DNA of 64,000 bases, from contig JBBRYM010000001.1 in the NCBI GenBank assembly GCA_038237625.1, forward strand, positions 186,001 to 250,000, in the 5' to 3' direction. This document shows, one piece after another, positions 8,618-15,484 of this stretch. Numbering within the stretch: the first letter of the stretch is position 1; every line of letters begins with the position of its first letter. This stretch comes from JAWVFM01 sp038237625 (GTDB taxonomy: Bacteria; Actinomycetota; Thermoleophilia; Solirubrobacterales; 70-9). The translations under genes were made by a program, and so were the position numbers. Below the pieces are notes generated by a model. The model was given only the letters and a program-made list of their open reading frames with translations. It made no database searches and was not told where the DNA came from.

Positions 8618-9534
8618 TAGGAAGCGTTGACCGGAACGCCGGTCTCGTAGCCGAGGTCGGCCAGCATGTCGCCCGCGATCGCCTCGAACGCCTGGCGGTC
8701 GGCTTCGGGCATCTGCCGCTTCCAACGACTGACGCGGTCGGAGTCGGGCGGCTTGGTCGTCATCGCGTGCGTGGCCATGCGCCGCTCAACGGTGAGATCC
8801 TGGGCGCGGCCCTCCGCGGGAAGCGCCCGGGCCATCTCCCCCAGCCGGTCGGCGGAGCGCTCGTGGTATTCGAGCATCGCGGGATCCCAGTCGAGGTCGA
8901 TGAACTCGCAGACCTTCCGCAGCGTCGGCTCGGTGTCGGTGATGAGGTCCTCATAACGGATCTCCGTGTAGTGGCCGAGGTTCGGGGCCATGCGGCGTGC
9001 CTTCTCGATCTTCTTCTTCCAGCGCCCACCGACGTGGGCGGCGTCGATGTCGCGCACGGTGCGATCCAGCACCGACAAGGCCACGTCGCGCCCGTCGCGG
9101 ATCACGTGGACGAATCGCGCCTCTGGCAGGGCCTTCTCGATCTTTCGCATCTGCCCGACGTAGCGAGGAGTCTTCTCGCCCCAGCGCGACTTGCCCTGGC
9201 GCGCCGCGTAGGCGCGGTAGAAGGCGCGGACCGCCTCGCCGGGATCGAGGCCGTCGATGCCGCGAAGCCAGCCGATGGCGTCAGAGTCGGAGACGCCGAA
9301 GTCGTCCCACTCGCGGTGGGCCTTCATCGCGGCCAGCGCCGACTCCGGGGTGGCGTCGTCGACGCGGCAGGCGTCGATCAGGTCGGGGACGAAGTGGGTC
9401 TCGGGAGGGATCGTCAGCTCGGGATGCGCGTCGAGCATCATCCGCAGGAGGGTGGTCCCCGAGCGGTTCATGCCGACGACGAATGGGAACGGGGCCTCGG
9501 AGGGCTCCGCGCCGCGGCGGCGCAGGGGGCTCAC
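8617..9534 (-). CDS. Sulfotransferase family protein
   Basis: A 305-residue PAPS-dependent sulfotransferase. The 5'-phosphosulfate loop is GMNRSGTTLLRMMLDAHPEL at about residues 21-40, and the 3'-phosphate motif is VIRDGRDVALSVLDR at about 144. A C-terminal motif with SRWKRQM resembles Stf-type enzymes. The GTG start overlaps the purQ stop by 4 bp, and the stop overlaps the following glycosyltransferase start by 1 bp. It presumably sulfates a sugar or glycolipid made with that transferase; the substrate is unknown. PAPS use yields PAP, an adenine nucleotide, which offers one speculative link to purine metabolism. Confidence 0.88.
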   Translation of the reverse strand: MSPLRRRGAEPSEAPFPFVVGMNRSGTTLLRMMLDAHPELTIPPETHFVPDLIDACRVDDATPESALAAMKAHREWDDFGVSDSDAIGWLRGIDGLDPGEAVRAFYRAYAARQGKSRWGEKTPRYVGQMRKIEKALPEARFVHVIRDGRDVALSVLDRTVRDIDAAHVGGRWKKKIEKARRMAPNLGHYTEIRYEDLITDTEPTLRKVCEFIDLDWDPAMLEYHERSADRLGEMARALPAEGRAQDLTVERRMATHAMTTKPPDSDRVSRWKRQMPEADRQAFEAIAGDMLADLGYETGVPVNAS

Positions 9535-10208
9535 GCCGCGATCCGCTCTTCCGCGGCAGCGACCGCGGCGAAAAGGCGCAGGCCATCCGCCGAGCCCGTG
9601 CGCGCGTCGACCGCGTGCTCGGGATGAGGCATCAGTCCCAGGACGTTGCCCGCAGCGTTGGTGACGCCGGCGATATCGCCGGCGGATCCGTTCGGGTTGC
9701 TCCCCGGCCCGTAGCGCAGGGCGACCTGGCCGTTCGCCTCCAGATCCGCCAGGGTCTTGGCGTCCGCGAAGAAGCGCCCGCAGGCGTGCTTGACCGGGAT
9801 CGAGAGGCGCTCGCCCCGCTCGAGGCCGGCGGCGAACGGGCCTGCAGGCGATTCGACGGTCAGCTCGACCTGCCGGCAGACGAAGCGAAGGCCCTCATTC
9901 GGGAGCAGCGCTCCGGGGAGGAGCCCCGCCTCGCAGAGGACCTGAAAGCCATTGCAGATGCCCAGCACGGGAGCACCGGCGGAGGCCATCTCGGCGACGG
10001 CGCCCATCACGGGCGCAAAGCGGGCGATCGCGCCCGCCCGCAGGTAGTCGCCGTAGGAGAAGCCGCCGGGGACCACGACCACATCGACGTCGTCCAGGCT
10101 CGTCTCCTCATGCCAGACGAGCCGGGCATCACCGACCCTCGCGCAAGCGGCCACGGCGTCGCGCTCGTCGCAGGATCCCGGAAACTGCAGGACGCCGAAG
10201 CGGGTCAC
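9531..10208 (-). CDS. purQ: Phosphoribosylformylglycinamidine synthase glutaminase PurQ
   Basis: A 225-residue class I glutamine amidotransferase subunit of FGAM synthase. It opens RFGVLQFPGSCDERDAV. The catalytic Cys lies in VLGICNGFQVLCEAGLLPGAL and the His/Glu in MPHPEHAVD. The GTG start overlaps purS by 4 bp, and the TGA overlaps the sulfotransferase start. Normal length, all catalytic residues present. Confidence 0.97.
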   Translation of the reverse strand: MTRFGVLQFPGSCDERDAVAACARVGDARLVWHEETSLDDVDVVVVPGGFSYGDYLRAGAIARFAPVMGAVAEMASAGAPVLGICNGFQVLCEAGLLPGALLPNEGLRFVCRQVELTVESPAGPFAAGLERGERLSIPVKHACGRFFADAKTLADLEANGQVALRYGPGSNPNGSAGDIAGVTNAAGNVLGLMPHPEHAVDARTGSADGLRLFAAVAAAEERIAA

Positions 10209-10441
10209 GCCGCCGTCCCGTCCACCATCTCGATCTCGTAATCCTCGACGAGGGGATTGGCCAGAAGCTGCTCGCAGAGCTTCCCGAGAGCAGCTTCGTC
10301 ATCGGCCTCGAGCTCCACCAGGCGGCCGACCCGGACGTCGGAAATCCCCTTGAACCCGAGGGCCGGCAAAGCCCTCTCGACGGCCTTTCCCTGGGGGTCG
10401 AGGATGCCCTCCTTGGGGCGAATCAGCACGCGAGCCTTCAC
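10205..10441 (-). CDS. purS: Phosphoribosylformylglycinamidine synthase subunit PurS
   Basis: A 78-residue small subunit that bridges PurQ and PurL for ammonia transfer. Typical sequence: RPKEGILDPQGKAVERAL near the N-terminus, then LGFKGISDVRVGRLVEL. The start is GTG at 10441. No separate Shine-Dalgarno can act because TACGCT lies only 6 nt upstream, which fits a leaderless transcript. First gene of the purS-purQ-ST-GT-purL-lepB-purF-recQ-purN-purH chain. Confidence 0.96.
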   Translation of the reverse strand: MKARVLIRPKEGILDPQGKAVERALPALGFKGISDVRVGRLVELEADDEAALGKLCEQLLANPLVEDYEIEMVDGTAA

Positions 10442-10447
10442 CTCTTG

Positions 10448-10453
10448 AGCGTA
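10448..10453 (-). promoter_or_regulatory. Predicted -10 box of the purSQL operon
   Basis: On the minus strand TACGCT lies 6 nt before the purS GTG, placing the transcript start at or next to the start codon. It matches the TAnnnT pattern seen before several other genes here. No convincing -35 was found. Confidence 0.5.
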
Positions 10454-10508
10454 GATGATCGACCCACCTGAACCCTGGCGAGACCCGGTCGGGCGGGGCG
10501 GTCGCTGG

Positions 10509-10514
10509 TATAAC
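10509..10514 (+). promoter_or_regulatory. Predicted -10 box of the methyltransferase gene
   Basis: TATAAC lies 7 nt before the TTG start at 10522; a leaderless arrangement is likely. The last base departs from TAnnnT. Diverges from the purS promoter about 60 nt away. Confidence 0.4.
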
Positions 10515-10521
10515 CAGACAC

Positions 10522-11259
10522 TTGACCGATTCCGCTTCAGAAACCGCTGTGCCTGCGTCCACGACGACCGGCGAGGAGCTTCCGCGCACTGCCGACGGCG
10601 TCCCCGTCGCCCACAACAACTGGGACCGCTACGGCCTGCCGAAGGACATCAAGGGCAAGACCTTCATCGACGTCGGCTGCTGGGAGGGCGTCAACTGCGC
10701 CGAAGCCACCAAGCGGGGCGCCACGCAGGTGGTGGGCGTCGACCTCTGCACCACCGACGCGCTGAAGTCCAACGTCGACGAGTTCGGCTTCGAGTTCGTT
10801 CAGCTCGACATCCTCTCCGAGAAGTGGCTCGAGCTCGACACTTTCGACGTCGTTCTCTGCGGCGGCGTGCTCTACCACGTGGAGAACGTCATCTCATTCC
10901 TCTTCCGACTGCGAAGGATCACCGCGGAGGCCCTTTACCTGGAGACCAAGATCTTCGACTCGGACGACCACAGGCCGCTGATGCTCTTCAAGCCCTCCGA
11001 CGAGCGCACCGGCAACCCGTCGAACTGGTGGTTCCCCAACGAGCAGGGCCTCATGGACATGCTCGACGCCTGCGGGTTCACCAACCTCGAGAAGACGTGG
11101 GAGAACCGCGGCGGTGGCGGCCACCGGGTCTGCATCAAGGCGGAGCCGGTGCGCCAGCGAAACTACGAGCGCATCCTGCCCCGCAAGGTCAACAAGATGC
11201 CGCTGGCGGGAGGCTCGCGCGGCGCGAACCTCAAGCAGTTCATCAAGAGAAACCGCTAG
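10522..11259 (+). CDS. Class I SAM-dependent methyltransferase (DUF1698/CmoB-like fold)
   Basis: A 245-residue methyltransferase. Motif I is FIDVGCWEGVNCAEATKRGA, followed by VVGVDL (acidic end of strand 2) and DVVLCGGVLYHVENV (motif IV region). The C-terminal part is basic (LPRKVNK...IKRNR). The start is a TTG that fits the -10 spacing; no Shine-Dalgarno is seen. It is the only plus-strand gene inside this part of the purine/glycan block, between purS and a sulfotransferase. Sequence style resembles methyltransferases found in polysaccharide clusters, so it may O-methylate a glycan; that is inference. Confidence 0.8.
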   Translation: MTDSASETAVPASTTTGEELPRTADGVPVAHNNWDRYGLPKDIKGKTFIDVGCWEGVNCAEATKRGATQVVGVDLCTTDALKSNVDEFGFEFVQLDILSEKWLELDTFDVVLCGGVLYHVENVISFLFRLRRITAEALYLETKIFDSDDHRPLMLFKPSDERTGNPSNWWFPNEQGLMDMLDACGFTNLEKTWENRGGGGHRVCIKAEPVRQRNYERILPRKVNKMPLAGGSRGANLKQFIKRNR

Positions 11260-11268
11260 CCGTAGTGA

Positions 11269-12162
11269 TCACGGCAGTCCGTAACCGGCAGCCGTCATTG
11301 CCTCGGCCAACCCCAAGCGGTCGATGAGCCCCGCCCACGCCGGCTCGTTGCCCGCGTAGACCTCCTCGGCGTCGCGCACCTTGCCACGAGTCCACTCCCG
11401 CACCGCGTCCGGAGTCTCGCGGCCGAGGACGGCGTAGACCGAGTCGAGCGCGGCGCCCACGTCGGTGCGCAGGTCCTCGTTTCGAAGCAAGAGGTAGCGG
11501 TCGCCGAAGAGGCGCCGGCCGTCCTCGTAGGCCCGTTCGAAAGAGAGCTTCCAGACCATGAGGATCCGCTCGACGTCGCTGGGATCCTCGGAGCCGCGGC
11601 CGTCGCGCTCCAGCATGGCCTGGGAGATCGCCCTGCTTGACCAGAGCTTGCGCTGTGTTCGCTCCTTGAAGATGTCGGCGGGCGAGCCGTACTTGCCGGC
11701 GCGCTTGCGGCCGCGGCCGAGGATGATCGAGGCGACAACGGCACGGGGATCGCGGACCACGTGGGTGAGGGCAGCATCCGGATCCAGCTCGGCGGCGTCG
11801 GCGAGCTTGCAGTAGAGGCGCGTCTCCTTGATCGCGACAGCCGGGGCCAGGGTCAGCAGGTGGCGCAGAAGCTCGCGGGCGTGCTCGGGCAGGCGGTCGG
11901 TGATCTCCACGGCCGGATCCCGCGGGCCGCCCCAGTTGAACTCCTCGATCGGGATCTGCGGATAGCGCTCGCACTGGAACTCCTCGCGGATCGCGCGCAC
12001 CTCGGCGAAGGCGTCGCCCTCGCGGGCACCCGACCCACCGCCCTCGGTGACGTCCTGCTCGCGCAGCGGCTCGTAGAAGGAGCGCAAGCCGGGGTCCTCG
12101 ACCAGGGCGTCGTGGAGGATCGTCGTTCCCGAACGACGCATCCCCTGGATGAAGATGTTCAC
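11269..12162 (-). CDS. Sulfotransferase family protein (downstream of purC)
   Basis: A 297-residue sulfotransferase. The PAPS loop GMRRSGTTILHDAL is at residues 7-20, and HVVRDPRAVVASIILG carries the 3'-phosphate-binding Arg/Ser. The middle holds a charged loop (KRAGKYGSPADIFKERTQ) and the end a DDE-type region. The GTG start overlaps the purC stop by 4 bp, so it is probably the second cistron of a purC operon. Distinct in sequence from the other two sulfotransferases here. Substrate unknown. Confidence 0.85.
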   Translation of the reverse strand: MNIFIQGMRRSGTTILHDALVEDPGLRSFYEPLREQDVTEGGGSGAREGDAFAEVRAIREEFQCERYPQIPIEEFNWGGPRDPAVEITDRLPEHARELLRHLLTLAPAVAIKETRLYCKLADAAELDPDAALTHVVRDPRAVVASIILGRGRKRAGKYGSPADIFKERTQRKLWSSRAISQAMLERDGRGSEDPSDVERILMVWKLSFERAYEDGRRLFGDRYLLLRNEDLRTDVGAALDSVYAVLGRETPDAVREWTRGKVRDAEEVYAGNEPAWAGLIDRLGLAEAMTAAGYGLP

Positions 12163-13019
12163 GACGCGGAGAAGTCGCGTTCCGAAATGCGCTCGTAGGC
12201 CTCGACGTAGCGGGCGCGCGTGCGCTCGATGACCTCCGCCGGGAGATTCGGGCCCGGGGGAGCGTGGTCCCAGCCGGACTCGTCCAGCCAGTCGCGAACG
12301 TACTGCTTATCGAACGAGGGCTGCCCCTTGCCCGCCTCATAGGAGTCGGCCGGCCAAAAGCGCGAGGAGTCGGGGGTGAAGACCTCGTCTCCCAGGACGA
12401 CGTCGGTGTCGCCACGGCGGCCGAACTCGAACTTGGTGTCGGCGAGGATGATCCCCTTCGACGCCGCGTGCTCGGCGGCGCGGGTGTAGAGCTCGATCGA
12501 CGTATCGCGAAGCTTGGTCATGAGCTCGCGATCGCCGACGACCTCCACCGCGCGCTCGAAGTCGATGTTCTCGTCGTGCTCGCCGACCTCGGCCTTTGTC
12601 GCCGGTGTGAAGATCGGCTCAGGCAACTTCGCCGATTCGACCAGGTTCTCGGGCAGCTCGATCCCGCAGACCGTGCCCGACTTCCGGTACTCCTTCCAGC
12701 CGGAGCCCGAGAGGTAGCCGCGAACGACGCATTCGACGGGGTGCATCTCGAGGCGCTGCACCCGCATTCCGCGGTCCCTCGCCTCGGGCGGCACCTCCTC
12801 GGAGATGAAGTGGTTGGGGCACACGTCGCCCAGGAGCTCGAACCAGAAGATCGACATCTGGGTCAGGACCGCGCCCTTGTCGGGGATGGGGTCCGGCAGG
12901 ACGACGTCGTAGGCGGAGATCCGGTCGGAGGCGACCATGAGGAGATCGTCCTCGAGCTCGTAGATCTCTCGGACCTTGCCGCTGGAGAGCAGCTGGAGCT
13001 CAGCTAGGGACTCGGCCAT
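12159..13019 (-). CDS. purC: SAICAR synthetase PurC
   Basis: A 286-residue phosphoribosylaminoimidazole-succinocarboxamide synthase (CAIR + Asp + ATP). Signatures: LLMVASDRISAYDVVLPDPIP, GYLSGSGWKEY, EVGEHDENI and DTKFEFGRRG. ATG start at 13019, 9 nt after a TAGCAT -10 candidate. The stop overlaps the sulfotransferase start by 4 bp. It is separated from the purS operon by the divergent methyltransferase gene. Confidence 0.97.
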   Translation of the reverse strand: MAESLAELQLLSSGKVREIYELEDDLLMVASDRISAYDVVLPDPIPDKGAVLTQMSIFWFELLGDVCPNHFISEEVPPEARDRGMRVQRLEMHPVECVVRGYLSGSGWKEYRKSGTVCGIELPENLVESAKLPEPIFTPATKAEVGEHDENIDFERAVEVVGDRELMTKLRDTSIELYTRAAEHAASKGIILADTKFEFGRRGDTDVVLGDEVFTPDSSRFWPADSYEAGKGQPSFDKQYVRDWLDESGWDHAPPGPNLPAEVIERTRARYVEAYERISERDFSAS

Positions 13020-13028
13020 GGAGCGGCG

Positions 13029-13034
13029 ATGCTA
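13029..13034 (-). promoter_or_regulatory. Predicted -10 box of purC
   Basis: Minus-strand TAGCAT ends 9 nt upstream of the purC ATG, consistent with a very short or absent 5' leader. Confidence 0.4.
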
Positions 13035-13137
13035 CCGATGCGCCCACCCCCGGGGTGGGCCAGGACAACACCTCCGGCACACCGGCGCCATCAGCGACGC
13101 AGTCCTCGCGAGCAGCAGCTGACGAACCATTAGCAAT

Positions 13138-13165
13138 TTGTTAAGGGTCCTGACCCCCTTAACAA
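13138..13165. repeat. Intergenic palindrome, 10-bp arms
   Basis: TTGTTAAGGG (13138-13147) and CCCTTAACAA (13156-13165) are perfect inverted arms around an 8-nt loop. The core AAGGGTC...GACCCCCTT resembles the palindromes at 29757-29811. It lies between the 3' end of a glycosyltransferase gene and purC, so a terminator or protein-binding role is possible. Confidence 0.75.
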
Positions 13166-13174
13166 TGCGAGCGA

Positions 13175-13198
13175 GCCCCGCGACACTTCGCGCGGGGC
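13175..13198. terminator. GC-rich hairpin between glycosyltransferase and purC
   Basis: GCCCCGCG and CGCGGGGC form an 8-bp stem with an 8-nt loop. There is no strong T-run on the minus strand, so if it terminates the upstream minus-strand operon it is not a classical intrinsic terminator. Confidence 0.4.
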
Positions 13199-13206
13199 CC
13201 GCTGGT

Positions 13207-14304
13207 TTAGTCCCGGAGCAACGCAGCTAGATCCGCCAGCGTGTCTTCCCAGCGCAGGCGCTCACGGGCGGCACGCGCCCCCGCGATCAGCTGCCGGCGA
13301 AGCCCGGGATCGGCCAGACGCTCGATGGCCGCCGTGAGTTCGGCCGGATCCGGGTCGTAGGCCGGAATTCCGGACGGCGCCGGCTCGGGCGACTCGATTC
13401 CCCGCACCAGCAGGCCGTTCTCGCCGTCGCGGATGACCTCGTTCATGGGGGGGTCGTCGTTGGTGATCGTCGGCATGCCGAGGGCGGCCGCCTCGTAGAG
13501 GTGCAGCCCGAGCCCCTCCCAGCGGCTTGGAGCGAGGCAGACGTCCGCCGCGGCGAACAAGCGACGATGCTCGGCGGCGGGAAGGTCAGCGAAGACGGAC
13601 TCAATGCGCGGGTCGGCTTCGGCCGCCTTGCGAACCATCCCACCCCGCTTTTCGACCTGCGCCTTCAGCACCATGCGGAGGTTCTCCCCTCGGGCTCGTG
13701 AGAAGGCCTCGAGAACCGGCTTCAGGGGCTTTCGCTTGGTCATGTATCCGCCGGGGAAGAAGAATGTGACGGGGCCGTCTTGCGGTCTGGCATCGCGCTC
13801 GGCATCGCGCTCGGCCATCGCCTCGAGAAGCTCGGGGTGAACGCCCCAGCGAACCCGCGGGCTGGAGATGCCAAGCGTCGCGTAGCGCTCGCGCTCGCAG
13901 GCCGTCAGCGAATACACCGCGTCGAAGGCCTGCTTCGCCCCCTCCACGTTCTCTGCGGCGAACTGCTCCCACACGAAGCGCCCGTAGGTGCGAACGCCGG
14001 ACTCGCGAAGCCGAGCGATCTCGTCCAGTTGGTAGTTCTGGTCGAACATGACGACGTCGAGCTCGTGCTCGCGCACCCAGCGCTCCGTCTCCTCGTACGG
14101 GATCAGGTAGTGGGACGCGGGCGTCACCCTGGGCTGATCCCAGACGTCGTCGGTCGCGAGCAAGCCAGGCTTCGCGGCGGTGTCCTTGGCGGGCCGGGCG
14201 AGGACGAAGGTTTGGTGCCCGAGGGTCTCGAGGCCCGAGCGAAGCTGGCGGCCGACGACGGCCTGGCCTCGGTTGAACCAGAAGCAGGAGACGCCGACCC
14301 GCAT
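13207..14304 (-). CDS. GT4-type glycosyltransferase (second paralog)
   Basis: A 365-residue GT-B transferase starting MRVGVSCFWFNRGQAVVGRQ. Donor-half signatures: FFFPGGYMTKRKPLKPVLEA, LAPSRWEGLGLHLYEAAALG (E-x7-E) and NGLLVRG. ATG at 14304, 5 nt after the stop of the adjacent sulfotransferase. Clearly paralogous to the transferase at 7499-8617 over its whole length, including FVWEQFAAENVEGAKQAFDA against its counterpart. The reading frame upstream of 14304 belongs to shadow sequence. Probably acts in the same glycan pathway as its paralog. Confidence 0.87.
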   Translation of the reverse strand: MRVGVSCFWFNRGQAVVGRQLRSGLETLGHQTFVLARPAKDTAAKPGLLATDDVWDQPRVTPASHYLIPYEETERWVREHELDVVMFDQNYQLDEIARLRESGVRTYGRFVWEQFAAENVEGAKQAFDAVYSLTACERERYATLGISSPRVRWGVHPELLEAMAERDAERDARPQDGPVTFFFPGGYMTKRKPLKPVLEAFSRARGENLRMVLKAQVEKRGGMVRKAAEADPRIESVFADLPAAEHRRLFAAADVCLAPSRWEGLGLHLYEAAALGMPTITNDDPPMNEVIRDGENGLLVRGIESPEPAPSGIPAYDPDPAELTAAIERLADPGLRRQLIAGARAARERLRWEDTLADLAALLRD

Positions 14305-14309
14305 GGGGC

Positions 14310-15110
14310 TCAGCCCGAGACGGCGACGTCGGCGAAGTTGGGCCAGGCCGAGAGGTCGAGCTCTGGCAGGAGCCCGGCCAGGCGGGACACGTCGTCGCGA
14401 AAGCGCCGAGCGAGCTCGGCGTGGCGCTCGGGCGAGAGATCTGGCTTGATGCCGGGAGGCTTGCGGTGCATGGCGAGCTTCTCCGGCATCTCGGTGAGCG
14501 GTTCGAGCCCGAGGAATTCCTGTGTGCGGCGCATCTCGCCCATAGGGTCGGCGCGGCAGCTCTCGTGCTGGAGGATCAGCACCTGCTCGCGGGGGTAGAG
14601 CTCGAAGATGCCCTTGACCTGCTCGAAGTAGAGGCCGCGGTAGACGGCCTCGGAGAGATGGGCCAGGGCGAAGGACTCGCCCGCCTCGTCGGCCAGCATC
14701 CGCTCGCGCTGGATCGCCGAGCGCAGGCGCTCGATCGGGTCGCGAAGCATCACCAGAATTTTCGCCTCGGGCGCAGCGTCGTGCAGGAGCTTCATGGCCC
14801 AGTAGTCGACCATGTAGCGCGGGGTCCACTCCCCCGTGATCGCCCCCTCGGGCTTGGGGAAGAAGGAGCGGTAGGTCTCGACGAGGTCCGCCGGCTCCTC
14901 GCCGTCCCAGAAGCGGTCGAAATAGTGAAGCTCCTTGCCCGGCTTCGCCAGGCGCACCACGTCGGGATGTGACCGGATCGCTCCGCGATACCACCAGGAC
15001 GTGCCGCATCGCTGCGCGCCGACCCCGACGAAATCGGGCGGGCCCGTGCGCCAGCCCGCAGGGGTTTCCGGCACCTGGATCGACTGCAGCCATCGTTCCT
15101 GTGGGCTCAT
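14310..15110 (-). CDS. Heparan-sulfate-type sulfotransferase domain protein
   Basis: A 266-residue sulfotransferase. The loop GVGAQRCGTSWWYRGAIRSH is followed by HPDV, then GKELHYFDRFW, ITGEWTPRYM and VMLRDPIERLRSAIQ. The order KE.H.FD / GE.TP.Y / LRDP.ER..S is characteristic of the heparan sulfate N-/3-O-sulfotransferase branch (family knowledge, not a search). ATG at 15110 is chosen because the upstream extension overlaps the csoR promoter. A TACGCT -10 candidate lies 10 nt upstream. It pairs with the following glycosyltransferase in the same sulfotransferase-then-glycosyltransferase order as at 9534-7499. Confidence 0.86.
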   Translation of the reverse strand: MSPQERWLQSIQVPETPAGWRTGPPDFVGVGAQRCGTSWWYRGAIRSHPDVVRLAKPGKELHYFDRFWDGEEPADLVETYRSFFPKPEGAITGEWTPRYMVDYWAMKLLHDAAPEAKILVMLRDPIERLRSAIQRERMLADEAGESFALAHLSEAVYRGLYFEQVKGIFELYPREQVLILQHESCRADPMGEMRRTQEFLGLEPLTEMPEKLAMHRKPPGIKPDLSPERHAELARRFRDDVSRLAGLLPELDLSAWPNFADVAVSG

Positions 15111-15152
15111 CGTGCCGGGCAGCGTAGAAAGTCGCCGCAGCCTGGGCCGAAG

Positions 15153-15174
15153 GGATACCCCCACCCGGTATGAT
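15153..15174 (+). promoter_or_regulatory. csoR promoter with overlapping CsoR-like operator
   Basis: TATGAT (15169-15174) lies exactly 7 nt before the ATG at 15182. Overlapping it is a pseudo-palindrome with ATACC...GGTAT half-sites around a C-rich centre, the form expected for a CsoR operator. Autorepression is inferred. Confidence 0.55.
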
Positions 15175-15181
15175 CCAGCTG

Positions 15182-15484
15182 ATGGCCGATTCGAAGGCAA
15201 AGCCGGGTTATGTGGCCGACAAGGACGCCGTGCTGAAGCGGCTCGCCCGCGTGGAGGGCCAGGTCCGGGGGATCAAGGGGATGGTCACTGACGAGGCGTA
15301 CTGCATCGACGTCCTCACCCAGATCGCCGCCGCCACCAAGGCCCTGGACGGCGTCGCGCTGTCCCTCCTTGCCGACCACACCAGCCATTGCGTCCGCGAC
15401 GCGCTGGCGGCCGGTGGCGACGAGGCTGACGAGAAGGTCGATGAGCTCGTGGCCGCAGTCGAGCGCTTTTCCCGAACGCGCTAA
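15182..15484 (+). CDS. csoR: CsoR-family copper-sensing transcriptional repressor
   Basis: A 100-residue all-helical DUF156 repressor. Numbered from the ATG at 15182, the ligands Cys41, His66 and Cys70 have the 25- and 4-residue spacing of the CsoR Cu(I) site, and Tyr40 matches the outer-shell Tyr. The LKRLARVEGQVRGI helix is canonical. The upstream in-frame ATG at 15170 lies inside the -10 box and cannot be the start. No copper ATPase or chaperone gene is adjacent, so its targets are probably elsewhere or it regulates only itself. The stop overlaps the convergent sulfatase stop by 4 bp. Confidence 0.92.
   Translation: MADSKAKPGYVADKDAVLKRLARVEGQVRGIKGMVTDEAYCIDVLTQIAAATKALDGVALSLLADHTSHCVRDALAAGGDEADEKVDELVAAVERFSRTR

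Noticed and set aside
14305..15093. 628-residue fused sulfotransferase/GT frame
   Set aside because: The part upstream of 14304 is a shifted reading of the sulfotransferase gene.
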